This document shows, in pieces, positions 30,933 through 40,149 of a DNA stretch of 64,000 nucleotides (positions within the stretch are counted from its first letter, which is position 1; the number at the start of each line of letters is the position of its first letter). The position numbers were made by a program, and so were the translations under genes. The stretch comes from Candidatus Nanopelagicales bacterium (lineage in GTDB: Bacteria; Actinomycetota; Actinomycetes; S36-B12): contig JAFMHB010000013.1 in assembly GCA_017854795.1 (NCBI GenBank), positions 1 to 64,000 on the forward strand, read 5' to 3'. Under the pieces are notes generated by a model, which was given only the letters and a program-made list of their open reading frames with translations, ran no database searches and was not told the origin of the DNA.

Positions 30933-31925
30933 CTACGACGAAAAATGTTGGAATCCGGGCGTGGCTCCGTACGCGTCCTCATAGCGCACTCCATCAATGT
31001 GGACTTCACCGACACGGTCGATTACCACCGTTCCAATTGCCGCAAAGCCTGCTGGCAATGGCTTTGTGGGTGGGAAAGTTGCGACGAATGCATGGTCATC
31101 CCCTCCTGCCAAGATCCAAGCCATTGGGTCGGCACCAAAGGCGGCCGCCGTTGACACTAATTCTGCAGGCACCACAATTTTCTCCGTATCTATTTCGATT
31201 CCCACACCCGATTCACGGGCAATGTTTTCCAGGTCGGCAACTAAGCCATCAGAAACATCGATCATCGATGTTGCGCCACCTTCAGCCGCTCGTACACCTG
31301 CAGAGTAGTCAATTTCAGGGACTCGAAATGCGTCTACCAATGCTCGTGGCGAGCGTAGGCCACGCTGCAGCACGCGAAGTCCGCCAGCAGCCATCCCAGA
31401 TCGACCGCAAATTCCAACGATGTCACCCGCGCGGGCGCCACTGCGCGTGATCGCGGCTCCGGTAACAACGGTTCCCAAGGCGGTAACGGAAATCACGATG
31501 CTCTCACTTCCGCTAACGTCCCCACCAAGAAGAATCGAACTCGCATCGCTTGTTTCTTGCATGAAGCCCGCCATGAAATCCTCCACCCAAGGTGAAGCAG
31601 TGGTAGTAGGTAATCCAATCGCAAGGAGCACCCCGACCGGAATAGCTCCCATTGCACACACATCAGCGATCGAGGCCGCCGCGCAACGTCGACCAATCTC
31701 AATCGCCGTTGACCAGTCGGTTCGAAAGTGCTTCCCCTCGACATACATGTCGACACTAAGAACAAATGAAGATCCTGAAGTATTTATGACTGCCGCGTCA
31801 TCACCTGCCGCTATCTCGACACTTGAGCTTTGTACTTGCGATTCACTAATGCGTGCCAAAATTTTGGCGACCAAACCTGATTCACCGAGATCGGCGAGAG
31901 TGGCGCTGCTGGGATCGGAACTCAC
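30933..31925 (-). CDS. thiL: Thiamine-monophosphate kinase
   Basis: Last step of thiamine pyrophosphate synthesis. The 330-residue PurM-like protein has GDDAAVI near 42-48, SVDMYVEGKHFR, AAASIADVCAMGA and IDVSDGLVADL, the Mg-ATP and substrate motifs of ThiL. Begins with GTG, divergent from the RAM-domain gene. Confidence 0.94.
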   Translation of the reverse strand: MSSDPSSATLADLGESGLVAKILARISESQVQSSSVEIAAGDDAAVINTSGSSFVLSVDMYVEGKHFRTDWSTAIEIGRRCAAASIADVCAMGAIPVGVLLAIGLPTTTASPWVEDFMAGFMQETSDASSILLGGDVSGSESIVISVTALGTVVTGAAITRSGARAGDIVGICGRSGMAAGGLRVLQRGLRSPRALVDAFRVPEIDYSAGVRAAEGGATSMIDVSDGLVADLENIARESGVGIEIDTEKIVVPAELVSTAAAFGADPMAWILAGGDDHAFVATFPPTKPLPAGFAAIGTVVIDRVGEVHIDGVRYEDAYGATPGFQHFSS

Positions 31926-31987
31926 AACTTTGAGCCTTTCGGGTGATCTTCGAGGTAAAGTCCCCCACTCAAATATAGGGTGAGGCT

Positions 31988-32227
31988 ATGTCGGTCCAAG
32001 CATATGTATTAATTCAAACCGAAGTAGGCAAGGCGGCCACCGTCGTCGAGTCGATTCGGGAGATATTCGGGGTAGCAGTCGCCGAAGATGTCACCGGGCC
32101 TTACGACGTTATTGTTAAGGCCGAAGCCGTCACCATGGACGAACTCGGTCGACTTGTCGTTGCAAAGATTCAATCAGTCCCGGGGATCACCCGCACATTA
32201 ACCTGTCCCGTCGTGAACCTTGGCTAG
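31988..32227 (+). CDS. Stand-alone Lrp/AsnC ligand-binding (RAM) domain protein
   Basis: 79 residues that make up only the ligand-binding alpha/beta domain of Lrp/AsnC regulators (AYVLIQTEVGKAATVV ... VTGPYDVIVKAEA ... IPGITRT-like SVPGITRTLTCPVV). There is no helix-turn-helix, so it cannot bind DNA alone. Such proteins exist widely; they are thought to bind amino acids and to modulate partners, which here are unknown. GGGTGAGG precedes the ATG. It overlaps the next gene by 8 nt. Confidence 0.88.
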   Translation: MSVQAYVLIQTEVGKAATVVESIREIFGVAVAEDVTGPYDVIVKAEAVTMDELGRLVVAKIQSVPGITRTLTCPVVNLG

Positions 32228-32660
32228 GAAAATAGCGACGCTCCTTTGTTGCCTCACCATCTTGGTAAGCACTAGCGCTTGCAGTTCTCCTCTCGATGTT
32301 GATCCAGCCCAAGGTTCAGCGAACCAATTTTGTGCCGATTTGGGGAATATTCTTCCCGTCACTCTCGGTGGAGCGCTATTGCGAGACACGAACCCAGACT
32401 CCCCTGGCACTAAGGCCTGGGGGGACCCAGCAATCGTGCTTCGTTGTGGTGTCGCCATGCCAGAAGCCTTTTCAACGGCGAGTCAACTCCTCGCGGTCAA
32501 CAACGTCAGCTGGTACCCCGAGGAACTGCAGGCCGGGGTGAGATTCACTTCGATGGAGACTATCGAATTGGTGGAGGTTTCAATACCCAGCGATTACAAC
32601 ACAACAGCTGAAATACTGACCGAGTTGAGTTCGACTATCAGTTCTCTGGAGGGTGACTGA
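32220..32660 (+). CDS. DUF3515 lipoprotein
   Basis: 146 residues. The N-terminus is a lipoprotein signal peptide (basic MARK, hydrophobic core, lipobox STSAC with C21), so the protein should be anchored outside the membrane. The rest matches the actinobacterial DUF3515 pattern (CADLGNILP, WGDPAIVLRCG, VNNVSWYPE), whose function is unknown. The start is a TTG inside the end of the RAM-domain gene. It ends 20 nt from ddl, the neighbour seen in other Actinobacteria. Confidence 0.88.
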   Translation: MARKIATLLCCLTILVSTSACSSPLDVDPAQGSANQFCADLGNILPVTLGGALLRDTNPDSPGTKAWGDPAIVLRCGVAMPEAFSTASQLLAVNNVSWYPEELQAGVRFTSMETIELVEVSIPSDYNTTAEILTELSSTISSLEGD

Positions 32661-32680
32661 ACACATAACCTGAATATTTC

Positions 32681-33751
32681 CTAGGGCCGTTCATTTTCCA
32701 TGGCTGACCGCACTAATTGGTCAACAATTTGCGGAAACTCCATGCCCGTATACGACCACATGCGCGCAAACATGGAGATTGGAGTGAAGCCGGGAATGGT
32801 ATTCGCCTCGTTAAACACAATTCTTTCACCATCAAGGAAAAAGTCGATGCGGGCATACCCTGCGCATCCCAACACTTCGAAGACACGAATGGCAAGCCGT
32901 TGTACTTCCTGTGCAACATTACGGTCAAGTGGCGCCGGGACGATTAATTCCGCGCCATCGCTAATGTATTTCGCATCAAAGTCATAATATTCAAAGTCCT
33001 TTTTAACCTTTATTTCACCAACTGGGCTGGCTTCAATCCCGGTTTCTCCTACCAGAATCCCAACTTCCAGCTCACGCGGGCGAGTCAAACCCTGTTCTAC
33101 TATTACTTGACGTGAGCTAAGGAACGCTTCCCTGCATGCCTGTTCGTATTCAGATGGTGAATTAATGCGACTGATCCCAATTGAGGAACCCCCCGTAGCC
33201 GGCTTCACGAACCACGGAAATGGGAAGACATCAGCAGCCGGCCTTACGACTACCTGTGAATCATTTTGGCCGAACCAGTTGCCTGCATCAATTCCCGCTG
33301 CACGAACTAACTCTTTCGCGGTCAATTTATTCATACAGATTGCAGAGGCACGCACACCTGAACCAACCACAGGAATCCCCATACTTTGACACAGTCCTTG
33401 GATGGCGCCGTCTTCACCACCCTCGCCATGCACTACTGGGAATGCAACTGAGATGGGAAGAAACTCGCCATTACTTTCAACGCCTGGCCCCGTTGCATTC
33501 ATCACGAGTCGAATGGACTCCGGTCGATCAACAACCTCTGGATGATGGTTCTCCGTGATGTCATAATCTGCAACTTCCGCGGAAGTAACCTCAACCCAAT
33601 TCCCCGTACGAGTGATACCGATACAGAGAACCTCGTAGCCAATATCCACGAGTGCTGCATGTACTGACTTCGCACTCACACATGAAATTGAGTGTTCTGG
33701 GCTTCGCCCTCCAAAAACGAGCGCGATGCGTGTCCTTGGATCAAAAGGCAT
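32681..33751 (-). CDS. ddl: D-alanine--D-alanine ligase
   Basis: Makes the D-Ala-D-Ala dipeptide for peptidoglycan. ATP-grasp protein with VFGGRSPEHSISCVSA at the N-terminus, VVHGEGGEDGAIQG, KPATGGSSIGIS, and FNEANTIPGFTP at the C-terminus (metal and substrate residues). I chose the ATG at 33751 (356 residues), close to the usual N-terminus, with GTGAGG just upstream; a GTG at 33811 would add 20 residues with no family similarity. Confidence 0.94.
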   Translation of the reverse strand: MPFDPRTRIALVFGGRSPEHSISCVSAKSVHAALVDIGYEVLCIGITRTGNWVEVTSAEVADYDITENHHPEVVDRPESIRLVMNATGPGVESNGEFLPISVAFPVVHGEGGEDGAIQGLCQSMGIPVVGSGVRASAICMNKLTAKELVRAAGIDAGNWFGQNDSQVVVRPAADVFPFPWFVKPATGGSSIGISRINSPSEYEQACREAFLSSRQVIVEQGLTRPRELEVGILVGETGIEASPVGEIKVKKDFEYYDFDAKYISDGAELIVPAPLDRNVAQEVQRLAIRVFEVLGCAGYARIDFFLDGERIVFNEANTIPGFTPISMFARMWSYTGMEFPQIVDQLVRSAMENERP

Positions 33752-33888
33752 GGCCTCACCGTAGTGGGCATGATTTTTCCCGTTGGAAGTGCTGCCCCAA
33801 GAAACACTCACGAATTAAATCTGGAGGCCGGGTTTATACGCATAGTGAAACGACGAGACGTGAATCGGCTGGCCGTTAAGGTGTGCTC

Positions 33889-34944
33889 ATGGATTACAAG
33901 GACATGGATCCCAGTACCTGGGTGGTGAATTCGGGTCGGCCACCCGCAACACCCTCCAATCCGGTCAACACCCCGATTTTCCCCGCTTCCACTTTCCATG
34001 CGGGCGGAGCATATGAATATAGCCGTGAAGGTAACCCGAGCGCCTCATCCCTGGAAGAAGCACTGGGAGGACTGGAAGGAGGGGATGCAATCGTTTTTTC
34101 CTCCGGTATGGCTGCCGCCAATTCACTGATGGATCTGTGGCCCATGGGTTCGAAAGTCATCGCACCAACCACCGCGTACACCGGTGTTGCCGTGCGGTTG
34201 CGCGAATTACATGAACGCGGGCAGATCGAACTCACGACGTGCGATGTTACCGAAACTCAGGTAATCACGGACCTTCTACCCGACTACCACATTCTTTGGC
34301 TTGAATCCCCAACTAACCCACTGCTTGATGTTGCTGAACTTGAGGTTCTACTCACTCGCGCTCGAGATTGTGGTGTTACCACAATTGTCGACAACACCTT
34401 TGCAAGTCCAGTGCGTCAAAATCCGCTGGCCATGGGTGCCGATTTTGTTTTGCACAGTGTTACCAAAATCCTTAGTGGACATTCAGATCTACTCATGGGC
34501 GCTGTAATCACTTCGGATCGAACGGCTTGGGAGCAACTGCAAGTACGGCGGGTGTTACTCGGTGCTATGCCTAGTCCATTTGATTGCTACCTTGCCTTGC
34601 GCGGTTTGCGAACTCTTTTTATCCGATACGAAAAATCAGAGTACAACGCGATTACCTTGGTTTCACAGTTAGAGTCGCATCCGAATGTTTCACGGGTGAG
34701 GTATCCGGGCTGGGGCACAATTGCCGCGATTGAGGTTGTTGGAAGTGCTGATCAAGTATGCGAATCAACTCGGCTGTGGACTTACGCTACGAGTTTGGGC
34801 GGGGTCGAATCACTGCTAGAACGCAGGCGCAGATGGCCACTTGAAAGCCATGGTGTTCCCGAAAACTTGATTCGGCTTTCATTTGGAATTGAGCACCCCG
34901 ATGACCTTTGGACCGACCTGAATCAAGCACTCTCAAACCCTTAA
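33889..34944 (+). CDS. PLP-dependent trans-sulfuration enzyme (cystathionine gamma-synthase/lyase family)
   Basis: 351-residue fold-type I enzyme. YSREGNP (44-50), VFSSGMAA (69-76), VDNTFASP with D168, and SVTKILSGHSD with the PLP lysine K193 are intact. At about 350 residues it is shorter than the usual 380-400. Synthase and lyase (and related) activities cannot be told apart from these motifs, so no gene symbol is given. I start at ATG 33889 (AAGG upstream) rather than the GTG 6 nt earlier. It stands alone between ddl and gpsA, on the opposite strand. Confidence 0.85.
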   Translation: MDYKDMDPSTWVVNSGRPPATPSNPVNTPIFPASTFHAGGAYEYSREGNPSASSLEEALGGLEGGDAIVFSSGMAAANSLMDLWPMGSKVIAPTTAYTGVAVRLRELHERGQIELTTCDVTETQVITDLLPDYHILWLESPTNPLLDVAELEVLLTRARDCGVTTIVDNTFASPVRQNPLAMGADFVLHSVTKILSGHSDLLMGAVITSDRTAWEQLQVRRVLLGAMPSPFDCYLALRGLRTLFIRYEKSEYNAITLVSQLESHPNVSRVRYPGWGTIAAIEVVGSADQVCESTRLWTYATSLGGVESLLERRRRWPLESHGVPENLIRLSFGIEHPDDLWTDLNQALSNP

Positions 34945-34947
34945 CGA

Positions 34948-35946
34948 CTAAATCTCTGATTTTGTGTCGCGCGCCATAAAGGATTTCAATAACTCACGTG
35001 GCGGCTTGCCGAAATGTAATACCTCCACCACCTCATTCGTTATCGGCATTTCCACTCCTAACTTCTGCGCCATTTCTAAAATTGGTTGGCAACTTTTGTA
35101 CGCCTCACACGTCTGATTTGTAATCACAATTGTTTCTTCTACCGTGAGACCTTTTCCAAGATTCTCACCGAAAGTCCGGTTACGTGAAAGTGGTGATTGA
35201 CAGGTGGCTACCAGATCACCCACGCCTGCAAGTCCTTGAAATGTCAAGGGATCGGCACCGAGTGCGACACCTAATCTGCCAATTTCGGCCAATCCACGAG
35301 TGATCAAAGAAGATTGAGAATTCTCACCCAGGCCCATGCCGACCGCGATTCCATTGGCCAATGCGATCACGTTTTTAACCGCTCCACCAATCTCCGTGCC
35401 GATTACATCCGTTGACCAATAGGGGCGGAAATAGTCTGTAGTGCACGCTCTCTGGATGGCAATTGCCCCTGCCTCGGTGGGCGCTGCCACCGTTGTTGCC
35501 GTCGGCTGTCGTGCAATGATCTCCCGCGCCAGGTTCGGCCCGGAAACAACAGAGATGCGATCGGGATTAGCACCCGTAGTCTCGACAATTACCTCACTCA
35601 TGCGCATTAACGTCCCGAGTTCAATACCCTTCATGAGACTGACAAACAGAGCTTCAGGCGCAACCCACTTCGCCCACTGAATCAAATTCCCTCGAAGTGA
35701 TTGAGCGGGTACCGCTAAAACGACGATGGCAGCGCCCTCGAGAGCAGTTAGTGGATGGGTAGTTGCAACAATTGATTCGGGTAAATCTACGTCGTGGTGG
35801 TATCGGCTATTTCGGTGAGATGTATTGATATCCGCAGCAATTTCCTCGCTCCGAGTCCACAATGTCACCTGCGATCCCGCATCGGCCAAAACAGCGGCGA
35901 AGGCTGTGCCCCAGGATCCGCCACCCATCATGGCCACCTTCGTCAC
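34948..35946 (-). CDS. gpsA: Glycerol-3-phosphate dehydrogenase [NAD(P)+]
   Basis: Makes sn-glycerol 3-phosphate for phospholipids. The 332-residue protein has the dinucleotide motif MMGGGSWGTAFA at the N-terminus, SGPNLAREI, and the substrate region GGAVKNVIALANGIAVGMG with the catalytic lysine. It follows plsC with a 4-nt overlap, a sensible pair: G3P production and acylation. Confidence 0.96.
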   Translation of the reverse strand: MTKVAMMGGGSWGTAFAAVLADAGSQVTLWTRSEEIAADINTSHRNSRYHHDVDLPESIVATTHPLTALEGAAIVVLAVPAQSLRGNLIQWAKWVAPEALFVSLMKGIELGTLMRMSEVIVETTGANPDRISVVSGPNLAREIIARQPTATTVAAPTEAGAIAIQRACTTDYFRPYWSTDVIGTEIGGAVKNVIALANGIAVGMGLGENSQSSLITRGLAEIGRLGVALGADPLTFQGLAGVGDLVATCQSPLSRNRTFGENLGKGLTVEETIVITNQTCEAYKSCQPILEMAQKLGVEMPITNEVVEVLHFGKPPRELLKSFMARDTKSEI

Positions 35947-36719
35947 TGATCGCTCCCGTGATTCACAGTATGACGATAGAGCACGGTCGGTGGAGCCTCT
36001 CCCCTGATCTCACCTTCCATACGAGCAATAGTGAGCATCAGGTTGTCTGTCGCCTCATGCAGTAATTCGGGAGTCAATTCCTTATCACGATATCGGGCAA
36101 GATCCATCGGCTCACCCAACCAGACATTCATTGTTTTGCGCGGTAAAAGATGAAACTCTTTTTTATATGGTCCGATTACCTTGTGTGAACCCCACTGCAC
36201 CATCGGGAAGAGCGGGCACCCTGATTCCAACGCTATACGCACGGCGCCAGTCTTCCCTTGCATAGGCCATAAATGTGGATCACGGGTAATAGTCCCCTCG
36301 GGGTAAACCACCACACACTCACCGGAACTCGCGGCATCAACTGCGTCCCGCAACGCAAATACAGCCTCACTAGATTCACGATAAACCCGAATCTGCCCAG
36401 CACTGGAAATTATCCAACCGAAAACTGGAACTCTAAATACAGATTCCTTGCCCAAAAATCGAGGTGGCCGGTCATGTGCCCAAAGTGGGTGCGCAACGGC
36501 CAACGGATCAAACCAAGAGGTGTGATTCGTCGCAACAACAATGCCACCGTCGTGCTGTGACAGTTGCTCAAAACCACGCCAATTCCATTTAGTAAAGAGT
36601 TTAAGAAACGGAAGGCCGAAGAAAACGGCAATCCGAAAGCCAAGACCGATCTTTGATCGCCTTGTCGTATATCCAGCCACCGGATCAGCGTACCTGCGAA
36701 CCCGATTAAATGGACCCAT
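35943..36719 (-). CDS. plsC: 1-acylglycerol-3-phosphate O-acyltransferase (PlsC family)
   Basis: Adds the second acyl chain to make phosphatidic acid. The 258-residue protein has a hydrophobic N-terminal segment (about 24-42), NHTSWFD (65-71, the HxxxxD catalytic pair), GKESVF with the neighbouring hydrophobic stretch, and YPEGTITRD. Start is ATG at 36719; the frame runs on to a TTG at 36749. This ATG overlaps the divergent cofC/fbiD ATG. Confidence 0.92.
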   Translation of the reverse strand: MGPFNRVRRYADPVAGYTTRRSKIGLGFRIAVFFGLPFLKLFTKWNWRGFEQLSQHDGGIVVATNHTSWFDPLAVAHPLWAHDRPPRFLGKESVFRVPVFGWIISSAGQIRVYRESSEAVFALRDAVDAASSGECVVVYPEGTITRDPHLWPMQGKTGAVRIALESGCPLFPMVQWGSHKVIGPYKKEFHLLPRKTMNVWLGEPMDLARYRDKELTPELLHEATDNLMLTIARMEGEIRGEAPPTVLYRHTVNHGSDQ

Positions 36720-37491
36720 GTTGGACCACTCTGTACCCCAAGGAATCAAGTGGCATGCACTAATTCCTGCAAAGGTGCTTCACAACTCAAAGTCTCGGCT
36801 AGACCGAAGTGACTTGGCCGCCGCTTTCCTGGCCGACACGGTTGCGGCACTACTGGGCTCAGCCAACGTGGCTCGACTCACCGTAATCACTGCAGATAAA
36901 GAGGTGGCAACCTTGGTTGAAAATCTTGGTGGAGATGTCATCCTCGAAGACGCTTCAACCGGGCTACTTCCCGCGTTGGAACTTGGCTTGAAAAGTGTTG
37001 CGAATAACTACGGCATTGTTATCGCATTGGGTGATCTGCCGTGCCTGAGCACAGCCGATGTGGACTTTTTCCTTATGCAAGCCACTCACCACGAAAGTTC
37101 GTTCACCTGTGATTCAGCGGGGACTGGAAGTACGATGTGGGCTCGCCTGCCGGGATCCGACGCCAAGCCACGGTTCGGGCTTCGATCCCGCGCAGATCAC
37201 CGGATACATGGGGCCGTCGAGATTGGTGGCTCCCCTGGTGCACGCCGCGACGTGGATACTGCGACAGACCTATGGGATGCCATTCGCATTGGGGTTGGTC
37301 AACAGACGCTGAAGGCATTAACTGCTCCTACTATGTACAGTGCAACGATATCCGGGGTCAATCCACTGACGGCAGCCGACGAATCTGGCCTTCAACGGTC
37401 ATACTCCGATTACACGATGCCCGGGATAATAGCGCCACGCGTTGGACAAAGGATCCGTATCGACTCGGAAAACAAACGGATAACGCTGTAA
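36718..37491 (+). CDS. fbiD: Phosphoenolpyruvate/2-phospho-L-lactate guanylyltransferase (CofC/FbiD, F420 synthesis)
   Basis: Activates phosphoenolpyruvate (in mycobacteria) or 2-phospholactate with GTP to start coenzyme F420 synthesis. The 257-residue protein has WHALIPAKVLHNSKSRL (12-28), the nucleotide-binding start of the family, VITADKEV, ALGDLPCLSTADVD (103-116) and DSAGTGSTM. Start is the ATG at 36718, as upstream residues have no family similarity. Synteny with Rv2983 (FbiD) between gpsA and hup agrees. The other F420 genes are not in the window. Confidence 0.88.
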   Translation: MLDHSVPQGIKWHALIPAKVLHNSKSRLDRSDLAAAFLADTVAALLGSANVARLTVITADKEVATLVENLGGDVILEDASTGLLPALELGLKSVANNYGIVIALGDLPCLSTADVDFFLMQATHHESSFTCDSAGTGSTMWARLPGSDAKPRFGLRSRADHRIHGAVEIGGSPGARRDVDTATDLWDAIRIGVGQQTLKALTAPTMYSATISGVNPLTAADESGLQRSYSDYTMPGIIAPRVGQRIRIDSENKRITL

Positions 37492-37495
37492 AAAA

Positions 37496-37534
37496 ACAAA
37501 GATGGTCGCTCCCATTGGACACGACCATCTTTGT
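37496..37534. terminator. Bidirectional terminator between fbiD and hup
   Basis: Perfect 13-bp stem ACAAAGATGGTCG / CGACCATCTTTGT with a 13-nt loop, between the convergent stops of fbiD (37491) and hup (37544). On the minus strand it is followed by a run of T, so it is a good intrinsic terminator for hup; on the plus strand the tail is less T-rich. Confidence 0.8.
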
Positions 37535-37543
37535 TCTCAAAAA

Positions 37544-37930
37544 TTACTTACGACGAGCAGGAGCCTTCTTTGCTACGGCCTTCTTTGGTGCAGCTTTCTT
37601 TGCTGCGGCCTTCTTTGGTGCAGCTTTCTTAGGTGCGGCAGTTGCAATCTTCTTTGCACCTGAAACGACAGCTTTGAACTCTGCGCCTGGACGGAACTTG
37701 GGAAGCTTGGTTGCCTTGATCTTTACGGTTTCGCCAGTGCGTGGATTACGGCCAAGGCGCGCTTTGCGGGCTTGGGCTTCGAAGATTCCAAATCCACTGA
37801 TAGCAACTTTGTCGCCTCGTACTACGGACTTCTTGATTTCTTCGATGAATGCATCCACGATTTCGGTGACTTCGCGCTTGCTAACGTCGCCACGGCCCGC
37901 TACTGCATCAATGAGTTCTGCTTTGTTCAC
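37544..37930 (-). CDS. hup: HU-family DNA-binding protein with a Lys/Ala tail
   Basis: Nucleoid protein of 128 residues. The first 90 form a standard HU fold (MNKAELIDAVAGRGDVSKREV, then GDKVAISGFGIFE and RKARLGRNPRTGE, the DNA-wrapping arm). The last 30 or so are repeats of (A)APKKA and AKK ending in PARRK, like the histone-H1-like tail of mycobacterial HupB. GTG start with GGAGGGG upstream; that Shine-Dalgarno lies inside a palindrome. Confidence 0.95.
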   Translation of the reverse strand: MNKAELIDAVAGRGDVSKREVTEIVDAFIEEIKKSVVRGDKVAISGFGIFEAQARKARLGRNPRTGETVKIKATKLPKFRPGAEFKAVVSGAKKIATAAPKKAAPKKAAAKKAAPKKAVAKKAPARRK

Positions 37931-37938
37931 GATTTAAC

Positions 37939-37975
37939 CCCTCCGGAGGGTGATTAGGTTGATCTTGTGATCAAC
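37939..37975 (-). promoter_or_regulatory. Two inverted repeats in the hup 5' leader, one covering the ribosome binding site
   Basis: CCCTCCGGAGGG (37939-37950) is a 12-nt palindrome whose right half is the Shine-Dalgarno sequence of hup on the minus strand. Before it lies GTTGATC-ACAA-GATCAAC (37975-37958, 7-bp stem, 4-nt loop). Together they could hide or show the ribosome binding site; control by HU itself or temperature is only a guess. Confidence 0.45.
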
Positions 37976-38067
37976 GCCTAAATGTAACTTGAAATTGTTA
38001 ATATTTCCCATTAGCCACGCCGAAAGGCGTTGCCGCGCAACATCTTTTGCTTTCCCGAGTGACCTGA

Positions 38068-38110
38068 ATTGTGACATTGTGACTAGGTTTTTGCGCGACT
38101 TCGCGACTTC
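38068..38110. repeat. Two tandem 8-bp direct repeats upstream of hup
   Basis: ATTGTGAC occurs twice in a row (38068-38083) and GCGACTTC twice in a row (38095-38110), in the 187-nt gap between leuD and hup. Both are exact. Tandem half-sites like these often mark regulator binding sites; no protein is known here. Confidence 0.5.
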
Positions 38111-38117
38111 ACGAATA

Positions 38118-38705
38118 CTAGTTAAGAACAGGCTTAAATGAAGGGCGGTTTCTTTCAAACTCAGCTATTGCGTCCGCGTGCTCAAGGGTTATCCCTATGT
38201 CGTCAAGCCCTTCCAGCAGGCGCCAGCGAACATAATCATCGACTTCAAAATCACAGCAGTAGTCTCCAGCAGTTACCGTTCGTTCCTGCAGATCCACGGT
38301 CACTGGTGTGGCAGGGCTAGATTCTATGATTTCCCACAGTTTCTCAATGGCATCTTGAGGGATAACCGCGGTGAGCAGACCACCCTTACCCGAGTTTCCC
38401 CGGAAGATATCAGCGAAACGTGAACTAAGAATCACTTTGAATCCGTAATCTTGCAGAGCCCAAACGGCATGCTCACGTGAAGATCCAGTCCCAAAATCGG
38501 GGCCAGCAATCAAGATTGAGGATCCTTCATACTGGGGAAGATTGAGCACAAACTCCGGGTCATTTCGCCAGCTGGCAAATAAAGCGTCTTCAAAGCCGTG
38601 CCTGGTGATTCGCTTTAGGTACTCAGCAGGAATTATTTGATCCGTATCGACATTGCTTCGATGTAGCGGTGCCGCAGTACCCGTGTGAACGGTAAATGCA
38701 TCCAT
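38118..38705 (-). CDS. leuD: 3-isopropylmalate dehydratase, small subunit
   Basis: With LeuC isomerises 2-isopropylmalate to 3-isopropylmalate in leucine synthesis. The 195-residue protein has the swivelling-domain motifs [30 protein letters not shown] and [12 protein letters not shown]-like GNSGKGGLL. It begins 2 nt after the leuC stop. Confidence 0.97.
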   Translation of the reverse strand: MDAFTVHTGTAAPLHRSNVDTDQIIPAEYLKRITRHGFEDALFASWRNDPEFVLNLPQYEGSSILIAGPDFGTGSSREHAVWALQDYGFKVILSSRFADIFRGNSGKGGLLTAVIPQDAIEKLWEIIESSPATPVTVDLQERTVTAGDYCCDFEVDDYVRWRLLEGLDDIGITLEHADAIAEFERNRPSFKPVLN

Positions 38706-38707
38706 GT

Positions 38708-40114
38708 TTAAACCTCCACTAAATCTGTTGGGTCGCTGAGTGTGCCCCGAACGGCAGTCGCCGCTGCCACCTCGGGGGAGACTAGATGCGTTCGACCGCC
38801 AGGGCCTTGGCGTCCTTCAAAATTACGATTTGACGTTGACGCACTTCGCTCACCGGGCGTCAATTTATCGGGGTTCATAGCCAGACACATTGAGCAACCA
38901 GCGCCGCGCCACTCGGCTCCTGCGTCAAGGAAGATTTGATCCAGACCCTCATGCTCTGCCTCTATCCGCACTCGAGTTGATCCTGGGACGACGAGAAGTC
39001 GAACGCCTCGAGCGACCTTTCGATTCTTGATGACATTTGCGGCGGCGCGCAGATCTTCAATGCGACCGTTAGTGCAGGACCCAAGAAAAACCGTGTCAAC
39101 CGCAATTTCCTTAAGTGGTTGACCGGGGACAAGATTCATATAGGCCAGGGCATTTTCCACAGCTTTTCGCTCAACTGGATCAGAAAATGATTGGGGATCA
39201 GGAACTGACTGATCAAGTGGCAAACCTTGGCCCGGATTCGTCCCCCATGTCACGAAGGGACGCAATGAAGAGGCATCGATCGTGATTTCTTTATCAAATT
39301 TTGCGTCTGGATCCGTGACGAGTGTTTCCCAATAAGACAGGGCATGCGTCCAATCTTCCCCATGCGGCGCGTGCGGCTTTCCTTTGATGTATTCAATGGT
39401 CGTTGCATCGGGTGCAATCATGCCAGCGCGGGCACCCGCTTCGATTGACATATTGCAGATTGTCATTCGGCCTTCCATGGATAGTGCTTTGATCGCTTCA
39501 CCGCGGTATTCCAAGACATACCCTTGACCGCCACCAGTTCCAATTTGAGCAATGACCGCGAGGATGAGGTCTTTTGCACTAACCCCTAGTGGCAATTTGC
39601 CCTCCACGTTGATTGCCATCGTTTTAAATGGCTTGAGTGGCAGGGTTTGCGTGGCCATCACATGTTCAACCTCGCTGGTACCGATACCAAAAGCTAAGGC
39701 CCCGAAGGCACCATGGGTGCTTGTGTGTGAATCCCCGCACACAATCGTCATACCTGGTTGGGTGAGACCCATTTGTGGCCCAACAACGTGAACGATTCCT
39801 TGTTCTAGATCACCAAGGGGGAAAAGCGTGACGCCAAACTCTTCACAGTTCTTGCGAAGAGTCTCAACTTGGATGCGCGAAACAGGGTCCGCAATCGGCT
39901 TGTCAACATCTACTGTGGGGATATTGTGGTCCTCGGTTGCAATCGTGAGGTCGGGTCGTCGTAAAGGCCTACCAGTAGCACGCAATCCGTCAAAAGCCTG
40001 TGGACTGGTGACCTCGTGAACCAGATGCATGTCTATGTATAAGAGATCCGGTAGTCCATCACCTTCATGGATAATGTGGTCCGACCAGACCTTCTCCGCC
40101 AATGTGCGACCCAT
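38708..40114 (-). CDS. leuC: 3-isopropylmalate dehydratase, large subunit
   Basis: Iron-sulfur catalytic subunit, 468 residues. [19 protein letters not shown], the cluster cysteines in LGSCTNGR and [10 protein letters not shown], and the C-terminal [18 protein letters not shown] are all present, so it should carry a [4Fe-4S] cluster. A GGGAG element precedes the ATG. The gap to tRNA-Glu holds a strong hairpin. Confidence 0.97.
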   Translation of the reverse strand: MGRTLAEKVWSDHIIHEGDGLPDLLYIDMHLVHEVTSPQAFDGLRATGRPLRRPDLTIATEDHNIPTVDVDKPIADPVSRIQVETLRKNCEEFGVTLFPLGDLEQGIVHVVGPQMGLTQPGMTIVCGDSHTSTHGAFGALAFGIGTSEVEHVMATQTLPLKPFKTMAINVEGKLPLGVSAKDLILAVIAQIGTGGGQGYVLEYRGEAIKALSMEGRMTICNMSIEAGARAGMIAPDATTIEYIKGKPHAPHGEDWTHALSYWETLVTDPDAKFDKEITIDASSLRPFVTWGTNPGQGLPLDQSVPDPQSFSDPVERKAVENALAYMNLVPGQPLKEIAVDTVFLGSCTNGRIEDLRAAANVIKNRKVARGVRLLVVPGSTRVRIEAEHEGLDQIFLDAGAEWRGAGCSMCLAMNPDKLTPGERSASTSNRNFEGRQGPGGRTHLVSPEVAAATAVRGTLSDPTDLVEV

Positions 40115-40149
40115 GTTCTACTCCCATTCATCAATACGCGTTGTCTCAA

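Noticed and set aside
37544-37640. Repetitive DNA at the start of the hup coding strand as read on plus (TTCTTTGG/TGC units)
   Set aside because: It is simply the codons of the Lys/Ala tail of HU, not an independent repeat element or CRISPR.
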